DNA of 7,166 nucleotides from Flavobacterium sp. (GTDB taxonomy: Bacteria > Bacteroidota > Bacteroidia > Flavobacteriales > Flavobacteriaceae): positions 2,689 to 9,854 of the forward strand of contig NZ_DQDX01000056.1 of NCBI RefSeq assembly GCF_003525665.1. Reading direction: 5' to 3'. Below are positions 1 through 5,817 of the stretch, one piece after another. A program made the translations under genes and the position numbers. The number at the start of each line of letters is the position of its first letter. Position 1 is the first letter of the stretch. The notes beneath the pieces are model-generated. The model saw nothing but the letters and a program-made list of their open reading frames with translations. It was not told the DNA's origin and ran no database searches.

Positions 1-21
1 AAGGCAATGCCTTGTCTCTAC
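1..21. repeat. Half of a REP-like palindrome at the window edge, inside the RAYT gene
   Basis: The first 13 bases are AAGGCA-A-TGCCTT, a perfect 6-bp inverted repeat around one base. The right arm runs on as TGCCTTGTCTCTAC (8-21), and the window starts before the matching left arm could be read. If the symmetry continues, the full element would be a palindrome beginning with GTAGAGAC and ending with GTCTCTAC. That is the style of short dispersed palindromes I recall from several bacterial genomes. It lies within the coding region of a RAYT, the enzyme family that acts on REP palindromes. Only the inner 13 bases are proven symmetric here. Confidence 0.5.
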
Positions 22-268
22 AATCAAATCAAATACAACAATTGGTTCATCACGATTTCAAAATCAAGGTAAAAACACGATTTCATCAATTGTTGGTTCG
101 TACAAATCAATTGTAACCAAAATGTCACGACGAACCCATTCCAATTTCGCATGGCAATCTAGATTTCATGATCACATTATTCGCAATTCACAATCATTTG
201 AAAACATTCAAAATTATATCTTTGAAAATCCATTAAATTGGAAAAACGATAAATTTTATAAAATATGA
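2..268 (+). CDS. REP-associated tyrosine transposase (RAYT, IS200-like Y1 family), C-terminal part
   Basis: The frame is open from base 2 and gives 88 codons ending in TGA at 266-268; the start lies left of the window. The visible protein matches the C-terminal end of Bacteroidota RAYTs. It contains SRFQNQGKNT followed by ISSIVGSYKSIVTK, where the Tyr of GSYKS is the probable catalytic tyrosine of the Y1 family. Then come WQSRFHDHIIRN and NYIFENPLNWKNDKFY near the C terminus. The HUH metal-binding motif would lie upstream and cannot be seen. RAYTs are single-strand nucleases related to IS200/IS605 TnpA, usually present as single domesticated copies that act on REP palindromes. The visible part is intact, with no frameshift. 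Its stop overlaps the ATG of the next gene (ATGA), so the two are probably cotranscribed. Family assignment is firm; activity is unknown. Confidence 0.88.
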   Translation, partial: RQCLVSTIKSNTTIGSSRFQNQGKNTISSIVGSYKSIVTKMSRRTHSNFAWQSRFHDHIIRNSQSFENIQNYIFENPLNWKNDKFYKI

Positions 269-735
269 ATCCAACAATAAAAACCTTCCCAACCACTAAA
301 TTCATTGGTAAAAACCTTTCTTTTACTTATGCAGATTATCGTGCCTTCGAATTATGGAGTAGTTTTATGCCAAGACGAAAAGAAATTCAAAACACTATTG
401 GTTCAGAATTGTATAACATCCAAATCAATCCAGAAGATTTCGATTTTCAACCCAATACACCTTTTGTGAAATGGGCTGCGGTTGCTGTTACAAGTTTTGA
501 TTTTATTCCAGACGATATGGAATCACTGGAAATAGAAGGAGGATTGTATGCTGTTTTTAATTATAAAGGCGATCAAAGTAATGTGTCTGCATTTTTCAAT
601 TCGATTTATACCGAATGGTTGCCTGGTTCAGGTTATCAATTGGATAATCGTCCGCAGTTTGAAATTCTAGGAGAAAAATATAAAAATAACAGTCCTGAAT
701 CTGAAGAAGAAATTTGGATTCCGATTAAAAAATAG
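265..735 (+). CDS. Stand-alone GyrI-like / AraC effector-binding domain protein
   Basis: The 156-residue protein is a single GyrI-like small-molecule-binding domain with no helix-turn-helix region, signal peptide or membrane segment, so it is probably cytoplasmic. Family hallmarks lie in the second half: LEIEGGLYAVFNYKG (88-102), then EWLPGSGYQLDNRPQFE (117-133), and EEIWIPI close to the C terminus (148-154). The Glu before WIPI corresponds to the ligand-contacting acid of this fold. In multidomain relatives the domain senses drugs or metabolites. Single-domain members bind small hydrophobic molecules, or inhibit gyrase in the case of SbmC/GyrI; the ligand here cannot be read. The ATG overlaps the stop of the RAYT gene by ATGA, with no Shine-Dalgarno sequence, which suggests translational coupling. 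The start is chosen because the next Met (35) would remove the first strand. The stop lies four bases from the convergent YchJ-like gene. Confidence 0.85.
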   Translation: MNPTIKTFPTTKFIGKNLSFTYADYRAFELWSSFMPRRKEIQNTIGSELYNIQINPEDFDFQPNTPFVKWAAVAVTSFDFIPDDMESLEIEGGLYAVFNYKGDQSNVSAFFNSIYTEWLPGSGYQLDNRPQFEILGEKYKNNSPESEEEIWIPIKK

Positions 736-739
736 TAAA

Positions 740-1111
740 TCAATAACTTCCATCAACATAGAACCAACTTCCATTTTCAAATATAAAAATAGAATGTTCG
801 TGATGAATTTGAGCTTTCAATTGGTAATCTAAATAATACGCTTTAAAAGTTACTGTAGTTTCAGTTGTAGCAAGAACTTCCAATTTTATCCATTGGTTGC
901 TTTTGCTCCATTCTAAAATATCCGACTTTTTATGATTTTTTCTAGTAGATGAATGTGTTGTAGCTACCAAATAATCTGCGTTTTGTGTAGCATAAGCCGA
1001 ATATCTTGAACGCATTAAAGCTTCTGCAGTTGCTGCTTTTTTTATACCTATTATATATGGTTGGCAACAATCTTCAAACGATTGAGAATTTCCGCAATAG
1101 CAATTGGTCAT
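740..1111 (-). CDS. YchJ-like (UPF0225) protein with N-terminal SEC-C zinc motif
   Basis: This 123-residue protein opens with a SEC-C zinc-binding motif: CYCGNSQSFEDCC, with Cys at 4, 6, 15 and 16. The family motif ALMRSRYSAY follows at 31-40, and then an NTF2-like alpha/beta body ending in GSWFYVDGSY. E. coli YchJ is longer (about 150 residues) and carries a second SEC-C motif at the C terminus. That motif is absent here, as in other short family members. The molecular function of the family is not established; the SEC-C motif is the one that binds zinc at the SecA C terminus, so a protein-binding or chaperone-related role is only a guess. It is the last gene of the minus-strand operon and starts three bases after the stop of the 46-residue gene. 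Its TGA (742-740) nearly meets the stop of the convergent GyrI-like gene. Confidence 0.9.
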   Translation of the reverse strand: MTNCYCGNSQSFEDCCQPYIIGIKKAATAEALMRSRYSAYATQNADYLVATTHSSTRKNHKKSDILEWSKSNQWIKLEVLATTETTVTFKAYYLDYQLKAQIHHEHSIFIFENGSWFYVDGSY

Positions 1112-1114
1112 AAA

Positions 1115-1255
1115 CTATTCTTTATTTTCATTGAATTTTTTTACAATCGCTTTTAGTTTCTCTTCACGAGCTACTTTTTTAGCCTTGGCTTTGTCTTGCT
1201 CTTTATTAAGTTTGTCGTTGTGCTTCTTGATATTTCTTTCGTTATTTCTTCCCAT
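1115..1255 (-). CDS. Small lysine-rich hypothetical protein (46 aa)
   Basis: On the minus strand an ATG at 1255-1253 opens a 46-codon frame ending in TAG at 1117-1115. The protein starts MGRNNERNIKKHNDKLNKEQ and ends VKKFNENKE. It has 13 Lys, 3 Arg, 8 acidic residues and 7 Asn, no Cys, Trp or Tyr, and no hydrophobic segment, so it should be a soluble, basic, probably helical protein. Packing supports it as a gene: it begins two bases after the stop of the DUF1543 gene and ends three bases before the YchJ-like start, filling what would otherwise be an odd 146-base gap in a tight operon. There is no Shine-Dalgarno sequence, so reinitiation after the upstream stop is likely. I do not recognise a functional family. 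A nucleic-acid-binding role would fit the charge but is speculation. Confidence 0.8.
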   Translation of the reverse strand: MGRNNERNIKKHNDKLNKEQDKAKAKKVAREEKLKAIVKKFNENKE

Positions 1256-1257
1256 GG

Positions 1258-1821
1258 TTATTGTAGTTTATCAATTTTCAAATAGCCAATGTGTAGCCTA
1301 TCTTCGTTAGTAATTTCAGTTTCAGAAATTTGAATAGCAAATCGTTCTGTAAAAGTTTTGGCTAATATTTCTTCAACTTTAAAAGCATCATCAATATCGA
1401 TCCCAAATTTATCATCAATGTGAGATGTTGCGCCTTTAAATCCGCAATGTTTGTAAAAAGTGGTTGCTTTTGCTTTTTTGGAAGCATCGGCTAATGTTGC
1501 TCCAACAGCCAAAACCTTATAATGGTATTCTTCAAATTCGTTTTCTTTATATCCGCCAAGGTTTATAAAAAATAAATTTTCTGAAGTTGGTGCGCTTGTA
1601 CCTTTATCTAAAATTTCAATTTTGTAATTATCGACTTGGGTAACTTCGCGCCAAGCATCAATATGAATTCTACCTTTTGCTTCGGGCCAAAAGTTTTTCA
1701 TTTCAGGAAGTAATTCTTTTAGGGATTTTCCAATTCCAAAAAAAATATCGTGTTGCTCTGTACATCTGCCTTCAGGACGACAACCGAGCATAACCATGTA
1801 TAATTTATTCTGATTTTCCAT
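1258..1821 (-). CDS. DUF1543 domain protein
   Basis: The 187-residue protein matches DUF1543. Two related halves are visible. The first has LYMVMLGCRPEG (7-18), TEQHDIFFGIG (21-31) and IHIDAW (52-57). The second has LFFINLGGYKENEFEEYH (83-100), YKVLAVG (101-107) and SHIDDKFGIDIDD (133-145). The repeated LGG/LGC, acid-H and HID elements suggest an internal duplication. No signal peptide or transmembrane segment is seen, so it is probably cytoplasmic. The function of the family is unknown. Met1 is preferred over Met9 because LYMVMLG is the first beta strand. A TAnnTTTG promoter element ends only four bases before the ATG, so the transcript would be leaderless or nearly so. It is the first gene of the three-gene minus-strand operon. 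Confidence 0.88.
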   Translation of the reverse strand: MENQNKLYMVMLGCRPEGRCTEQHDIFFGIGKSLKELLPEMKNFWPEAKGRIHIDAWREVTQVDNYKIEILDKGTSAPTSENLFFINLGGYKENEFEEYHYKVLAVGATLADASKKAKATTFYKHCGFKGATSHIDDKFGIDIDDAFKVEEILAKTFTERFAIQISETEITNEDRLHIGYLKIDKLQ

Positions 1822-1825
1822 TTGT

Positions 1826-1854
1826 CAAAGATACATTTTTTTTAAATTAATAAA
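1826..1854 (-). promoter_or_regulatory. Promoter of the DUF1543 / 46-aa / YchJ-like operon
   Basis: Read on the minus strand, TATCTTTG at 1833-1826 fits the Bacteroidota -7 element TAnnTTTG exactly. A weaker TTTA at 1854-1851 stands in for the -33 TTTG with a 17-base spacer. Transcription should begin within a few bases of the ATG at 1821, giving a leaderless or nearly leaderless message. Confidence 0.55.
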
Positions 1855-1855
1855 C

Positions 1856-1883
1856 TTTGGCACAACAATTGGTTATACCTTTA
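1856..1883 (+). promoter_or_regulatory. Promoter of the lipoprotein gene
   Basis: TTTG at 1856-1859 and TACCTTTA at 1876-1883 (seven of eight matches to TAnnTTTG) are separated by 16 bases. Transcription would start near 1888, about 20-25 bases before the ATG. An A-rich run (1896-1906) follows in the leader in place of a Shine-Dalgarno sequence. The -33 element lies one base from the -33-like element of the divergent promoter. Confidence 0.45.
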
Positions 1884-1910
1884 TGTCATTAATCTAAAAA
1901 AAAAAATATT

Positions 1911-2429
1911 ATGAAGAAACTTACATTGATTTTAGCTTTTATCGGGATGATAGGACTAACAACAGCATGCTCTAACGAAGATGATATTGATAATGATACA
2001 ATTGCAGAAGCTTTTGAATTAAGAAATGTAAATTTCGGATTTAATATTGACGAAGGATATTTTATTCGTGAAACATTTAGCTCAAATAATATACAGATTT
2101 TTGCATCTGATGTTGTTTTAATGTATCGATTAGCTGGAACAATTGATTCAAGTACACCAATTTGGCAGCAGATTCCAAGAACTTTATATTTAGAGCAAGG
2201 TGAATTAGATTACGATTTTGATTTCAGTAAAGAAGATTTTACAATTTATGCTGGTGGAACGTATGATTTAGCATTAACTCCTACCTACATTACTAATGAA
2301 ACTTTTAGAATTGTAATAGTTCCAGCGTATTTATCTAATAAAGGTGCAAGTAAAGTAGATTTTTCAGATTATAATGCAGTAATAAAAGCTTATAATATTG
2401 ATGAATCTAAAATAAAAATAATGAAATAG
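1911..2429 (+). CDS. Small hypothetical lipoprotein, possibly surface-exposed
   Basis: The 172-residue protein starts with a type II signal peptide: MKK, a hydrophobic stretch, and the lipobox LTTAC with the lipidated Cys at position 20. The residues after Cys20, SNEDDIDND, resemble the acidic lipoprotein export signal described in Flavobacteriia, so it may be carried to the outer leaflet of the outer membrane. The mature part looks beta-rich, with PIWQQIPRTLYLEQGELDYD (83-102) and a hydrophobic strand FRIVIVPAYL (132-141). It then ends in an acidic and lysine-containing tail. No catalytic motif is apparent and I assign no function. I have seen the general pattern (acidic N terminus, then W..IP, then FRIVIVP) in other flavobacterial lipoproteins of unknown role. 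The gene stands alone between its own promoter and a strong terminator. Confidence 0.85.
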   Translation: MKKLTLILAFIGMIGLTTACSNEDDIDNDTIAEAFELRNVNFGFNIDEGYFIRETFSSNNIQIFASDVVLMYRLAGTIDSSTPIWQQIPRTLYLEQGELDYDFDFSKEDFTIYAGGTYDLALTPTYITNETFRIVIVPAYLSNKGASKVDFSDYNAVIKAYNIDESKIKIMK

Positions 2430-2461
2430 ATTTTGGTTAGTCTATAGTTTGTTTGTTTGGT

Positions 2462-2492
2462 AAAAGAGATTGTGAAAGCAATCTCTTTTTTT
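2462..2492 (+). terminator. Intrinsic terminator after the lipoprotein gene
   Basis: The 11-bp perfect stem AAAAGAGATTG (2462-2472) pairs with CAATCTCTTTT (2479-2489) around the loop TGAAAG. A run of seven T follows at 2486-2492. It lies 33 bases after the stop codon and separates this gene from glnN. Confidence 0.85.
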
Positions 2493-2585
2493 GTGCCATT
2501 TTTTTATCTGAAAAAGCATTAATTGTTATCAAAGTATAATGAATTCATTGCAAAATTATTAATTTATATATTTTGCCCCTAAAAA

Positions 2586-2649
2586 AATAGGGTATAATTA
2601 ATTTTGAATTAAAATATTGCTATATTTGCATCAAATTAATAGGGTATAA
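2586..2649 (+). promoter_or_regulatory. glnN promoter flanked by two identical 12-bp sites
   Basis: TATATTTG at 2621-2628 is an exact -7 element, placing the transcription start near 2633 and the leader at about 35 bases. The best -33 candidate, TTTG at 2603-2606, leaves only a 14-base spacer and is weak, which would suit an activated or repressed promoter. AATAGGGTATAA occurs identically at 2586-2597 and 2638-2649, 52 bases apart, on either side of the core promoter. The first copy is also part of an inverted repeat, CCCTA (2577-2581) and TAGGG (2588-2592). These are candidate operators; the regulator is unknown. Confidence 0.45.
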
Positions 2650-2667
2650 CTTTTTAAAATCAATTTT

Positions 2668-4857
2668 ATGTCAACTTTACGTTTTCAAGCATTAAAAGAA
2701 GCATCAGGTAGAAAGCCTGTGAAATTTGAGGAAGCAGGAAGAAAATCAGATCTTTTTGGTTCTAATGTATTCAATGATAAAGCAATGAAGCAGTTTTTAA
2801 CTTCAGATGCACACAAAGGAGTAAAAGATGCCGTTCAACACGGAACTAAAATTGATAGAAAATTAGCCGATTATATTGCAATGGGAATGAAAGAATGGGC
2901 TTTGTCGAAAGGCGTAACTCATTATACTCACTGGTTTCAACCATTAACAGGTACAACTGCAGAGAAGCATGATGCTTTTTTCGAAACTTCATACGATGGT
3001 TCCGATGCAGTTGAAAAATTCGGTGGCGGACAATTAGTGCAACAAGAGCCAGATGCTTCTTCTTTTCCAAATGGAGGAATTAGAAATACATTCGAAGCTC
3101 GCGGATATACTGCTTGGGATCCAACTTCTCCAGCATTTATCTTTGGAACAACTTTATGTATTCCAACGGTTTTCATCTCTTATACAGGTGAAGCTTTAGA
3201 TTATAAAACACCACTTTTACGTGCTTTAAATGCTGTTGATGAAGCAGCAACAGATGTATGTAAGTATTTTGATAAAAATGTTAAAAAAGTAACAGCGACT
3301 CTAGGTTGGGAACAAGAATATTTCTTGGTAGATTCTTCTTTAGCACAATCACGTCCTGATTTAATGATGACTGGTAGAACATTACTTGGTCATACTTCTG
3401 CAAAAGGACAACAACTTGACGATCATTACTTTGGTTCAATTCCTTCTCGTGCACTAAATTACATGAGAGAATTAGAAGAAGAATGTATGTTATTGGGAAT
3501 TCCGGTAAAAACACGTCACAATGAAGTTGCTCCAAATCAATTTGAGTTAGCTCCAATATTTGAAGAAACGAATCTTGCAGTTGACCACAATTCACTTCTT
3601 ATGGATGTAATGTCTAAAGTTGGTGAGCGTCACGATTTTAAAGTACTTTTCCACGAAAAACCATTCAAAGGTGTAAATGGTTCAGGTAAACATAACAACT
3701 GGTCATTGGCTACAGATACTGGAATTAATTTACTTTCTCCAAGTAAAACTCCAATGAGTAACTTACAATTTTTATCGTTTTTTATCAATACAATTAAAGC
3801 GGTAAATGATTATGAAGAATTACTTCGTGCTGCAATTGCAACTGCAAGTAATGATCATAGATTGGGTGCCAATGAAGCTCCGCCGGCAATTATTTCTGTT
3901 TTCATCGGACAACAATTGACTAAAGTTTTAGCAGAATTAGAAGGTGTATCAACTGGAAAATTATCTCCAGAAGAAAAAACAGATTTGAAATTAAACGTAG
4001 TTGGTAAAATTCCAGACGTAATGTTGGATAATACTGATAGAAATAGAACTTCACCATTTGCTTTCACAGGAAATAAATTCGAGTTTAGAGCTGTTGGTTC
4101 TACTGCAAACTGCGCCAATGCAATGACAACTTTAAATTCAATCGTTGCAAAACAATTAAAAGATTTCAAAAAAGAAGTAGATGCTTTAATTGAAACTAAA
4201 GATTTAAAGAAAGACGAAGCGATTTTCAATGTATTGAGAGAATATATTAAAGGAACAAAAAATATCCTTTTCGAAGGTGATGGTTATAGCGATGCTTGGG
4301 AAAAAGAAGCTAAAAAACGTGGATTAAGTAATCACAAAACTACTCCAGCAGCTTTGAAAGCTAAGGTTTCGCAAAAAGCATTAGATTTATTCAAAGACTT
4401 GAATGTAATGAACCATGTTGAGGTTGAAGCTCGTTACGAAATTGAATTGGAAGAATACACTAAGAAAATCCAAATTGAAGGAAGAGTTTTAGGAGATATT
4501 GCTCGTAATCACGTAATTCCAACTGCCATTCGTTACCAAAATACATTGATTGAAAACGTACGCGGATTGAAAGAAATCTTCGGAAGCGAATTTGAAAAAA
4601 TCGGAAAAGAGCAAATTGTTTTAATCAAAGAAATTTCATCGCATATAGAAGGAATTAATTCTAAAGTTGAAGCAATGACTGAAGCTCGTAAAAAAGCAAA
4701 CGCTTTGACTGACGCTCAAAAAATGGCTGAATCATACTGTGATAAAGTTAAACCATACTTTGATGAAATCCGTGAACACTGCGATAAACTAGAGCTTTTA
4801 GTAGATGACGAAATCTGGACATTAACTAAATACAGAGAATTGTTGTTTACAAGATAA
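2668..4857 (+). CDS. glnN: Glutamine synthetase type III
   Basis: This enzyme makes glutamine from glutamate, ammonia and ATP in the cytoplasm, the entry step of nitrogen assimilation. At 729 residues it has the length of the large GSIII class (about 700-730, against about 470 for GSI). Active-site segments appear in the family order: GWEQEYFLV (213-221) with metal-binding acids, NEVAPNQFELAP (285-296), GVNGSGKHNNWS (335-346), NDHRLGANEAPPA (395-407), and NRTSPFAFTGNKFEFRAVGS (459-478) with the Arg residues that bind nucleotide and substrate. The long C-terminal helical region (about 490-729) is characteristic of GSIII, whose members form dodecamers. No GSI adenylylation motif is seen, so control is probably transcriptional or by partner proteins. 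The gene is monocistronic, with its own promoter and terminator; no GlnB or GlnK gene lies in the window. The start is supported by the downstream position of the promoter and by family length. Lysine codons are mostly AAA, as in the neighbours, so nothing suggests transfer. Confidence 0.97.
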   Translation: MSTLRFQALKEASGRKPVKFEEAGRKSDLFGSNVFNDKAMKQFLTSDAHKGVKDAVQHGTKIDRKLADYIAMGMKEWALSKGVTHYTHWFQPLTGTTAEKHDAFFETSYDGSDAVEKFGGGQLVQQEPDASSFPNGGIRNTFEARGYTAWDPTSPAFIFGTTLCIPTVFISYTGEALDYKTPLLRALNAVDEAATDVCKYFDKNVKKVTATLGWEQEYFLVDSSLAQSRPDLMMTGRTLLGHTSAKGQQLDDHYFGSIPSRALNYMRELEEECMLLGIPVKTRHNEVAPNQFELAPIFEETNLAVDHNSLLMDVMSKVGERHDFKVLFHEKPFKGVNGSGKHNNWSLATDTGINLLSPSKTPMSNLQFLSFFINTIKAVNDYEELLRAAIATASNDHRLGANEAPPAIISVFIGQQLTKVLAELEGVSTGKLSPEEKTDLKLNVVGKIPDVMLDNTDRNRTSPFAFTGNKFEFRAVGSTANCANAMTTLNSIVAKQLKDFKKEVDALIETKDLKKDEAIFNVLREYIKGTKNILFEGDGYSDAWEKEAKKRGLSNHKTTPAALKAKVSQKALDLFKDLNVMNHVEVEARYEIELEEYTKKIQIEGRVLGDIARNHVIPTAIRYQNTLIENVRGLKEIFGSEFEKIGKEQIVLIKEISSHIEGINSKVEAMTEARKKANALTDAQKMAESYCDKVKPYFDEIREHCDKLELLVDDEIWTLTKYRELLFTR

Positions 4858-4879
4858 TTTTCTAGACATAAAAATAGAT

Positions 4880-4910
4880 AAAACCTGTTAAGAAATTAGC
4901 AGGTTTTTTT
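4880..4910 (+). terminator. Intrinsic terminator after glnN
   Basis: AAAACCTGTTAA (4880-4891) pairs with TTAGCAGGTTTT (4896-4907), including one G-T wobble, around a GAAA tetraloop. A run of seven T follows at 4904-4910. It lies 22 bases after the glnN stop and should isolate glnN from the OmpA-domain operon. Confidence 0.88.
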
Positions 4911-4921
4911 GTGGAACAACT

Positions 4922-4955
4922 TTTGCAATCATCACATTTAATTTGCGTAAATTCG
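4922..4955 (+). promoter_or_regulatory. Possible promoter of the OmpA-domain operon
   Basis: The operon follows the glnN terminator and so needs its own promoter within 49 bases. TTTG at 4922-4925 with TAAATTCG at 4948-4955 (seven of eight matches) has a 22-base spacer. It would start transcription at or just before the ATG at 4960, giving a leaderless message. TTAATTTG at 4938-4945 is a competing seven-of-eight match, with a leader of about 10 bases. I cannot decide between them. Confidence 0.35.
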
Positions 4956-4959
4956 TAGT

Positions 4960-5814
4960 ATGAAGAAGGTATTATTTTACAGTGTATTTTTATTAGTTTT
5001 TCAAATTGGAAAAGCGCAAGAAAAATTCGTAGTCTATTTTGACAACAATAAATATGATTTGAATAAAGTAGAGCAAGCCAAATTTGATAAATGGATAGCC
5101 GAAAATAAAACATCTAAAATTCTATCGATAACTGGTTCAACTGATGAAGTTGGTACTAACGGATTTAATGATACGCTTTCGCAAAAACGTGTCAATACAA
5201 TTTATGCTTTAGTTAATGGCAAATTAAAAATTCGAAAGGATTTTAAAAGTATAAGTCTTGGTGAAAAAGGCGCAACATCTGCAAACAAAGCCGAAAATAG
5301 AAAAGCAATTATTCATTACATATTCGAAAAAGATTTGGCTCGTGAAGATGAGATTTTAGGAATTAAGCCAAAAGTCGTTCAAGAAGAAGAAATAATTCCA
5401 ATTGAAGAAGAACGAATGCATTTTCCCGAAGGTGCAACATTGCAAGACAAAATCGAACTTTCGACAAAAGGAACATTAATTCGATTGAATAACATCAATT
5501 TTCATATCAACACATTTGCGGTTATGGCAAATTCTAAACCATCAATTTCAGAACTGGTAAGAGTTTTAGATAAATATCCAAAAATTAAAATTGAAATTCA
5601 AGGTCATATTTGTTGTGTTGATAAAGATGTAAAAAATCTATCGCTTGATAGAGCTAAGCAAATAAAACGAATTTTAGTTTATGAAGGAATCAACGAACGA
5701 CGAATTAAAGTCAGAGGATTTGGAGTTTCAAAGCCAAAATTCCCTATTCCCGAAAAAACAGAATTTGAAGCAGCTCAAAACAGAAGAGTTGAAATTATGA
5801 TTCTAGACAAGTAA
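4960..5814 (+). CDS. Secreted protein with two OmpA-like domains (tandem copy 1)
   Basis: The 284-residue protein has a signal peptide ending in GKAQ at about residue 20, no lipobox and no beta-barrel, so it is predicted to be soluble in the periplasm. Domain 1 (about 21-125) has VVYFDNNKYDLN, GSTDEVG (59-65), SQKRV with Arg77, and NRK (113-115). Asp62 and Arg77 sit 15 apart, as the diaminopimelate-binding pair does in A. baumannii OmpA. A Glu-rich linker (about 126-165) leads to domain 2 (about 168-284), with IEIQGHICC (211-219), DRA with Arg231, GFGVSKP (253-259) and NRRVEI (274-279). In domain 2 the binding Asp is replaced by Cys218-Cys219, the only cysteines in the protein. Known OmpA domains bind peptidoglycan; whether domain 2 still does is open. 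It is the first gene of an operon, and copy 2 begins three bases after its stop. Confidence 0.92.
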   Translation: MKKVLFYSVFLLVFQIGKAQEKFVVYFDNNKYDLNKVEQAKFDKWIAENKTSKILSITGSTDEVGTNGFNDTLSQKRVNTIYALVNGKLKIRKDFKSISLGEKGATSANKAENRKAIIHYIFEKDLAREDEILGIKPKVVQEEEIIPIEEERMHFPEGATLQDKIELSTKGTLIRLNNINFHINTFAVMANSKPSISELVRVLDKYPKIKIEIQGHICCVDKDVKNLSLDRAKQIKRILVYEGINERRIKVRGFGVSKPKFPIPEKTEFEAAQNRRVEIMILDK

Positions 5815-5817
5815 ATC

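Noticed and set aside
51..85. Direct repeat CACGATTTCA at 51-60 and 76-85
   Set aside because: It is only 10 bases, in different codon phases within the RAYT gene, and shows no further copies nearby.
1104..1310. Plus-strand frame of 68 codons with a hydrophobic N-terminal half
   Set aside because: It lies antisense to the 46-residue gene and the ends of its neighbours. The Leu/Ser/Phe-rich product is what the complement of lysine-rich codons gives.
35..1874. 13-base identical string ACAACAATTGGTT at 35-47 and 1862-1874
   Set aside because: In an AT-rich window of this size a 13-mer pair is expected by chance, and the flanks do not match. One copy is coding and the other is intergenic.
2430..2667. 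Possible small RNA or riboswitch upstream of glnN
   Set aside because: Apart from the terminator of the preceding gene, the promoter and the 12-bp sites, I see no conserved stem structure. The predicted leader of about 35 bases is too short for a riboswitch.
2846..4229. Four minus-strand frames of 74-124 codons inside glnN
   Set aside because: They are antisense to active-site regions of a well-conserved enzyme, overlap each other and have no family features.
4862..5113. Minus-strand frame of 83 codons over the glnN terminator and the start of OmpA copy 1
   Set aside because: It crosses a terminator hairpin and overlaps a signal-peptide-encoding gene, with no recognisable content.
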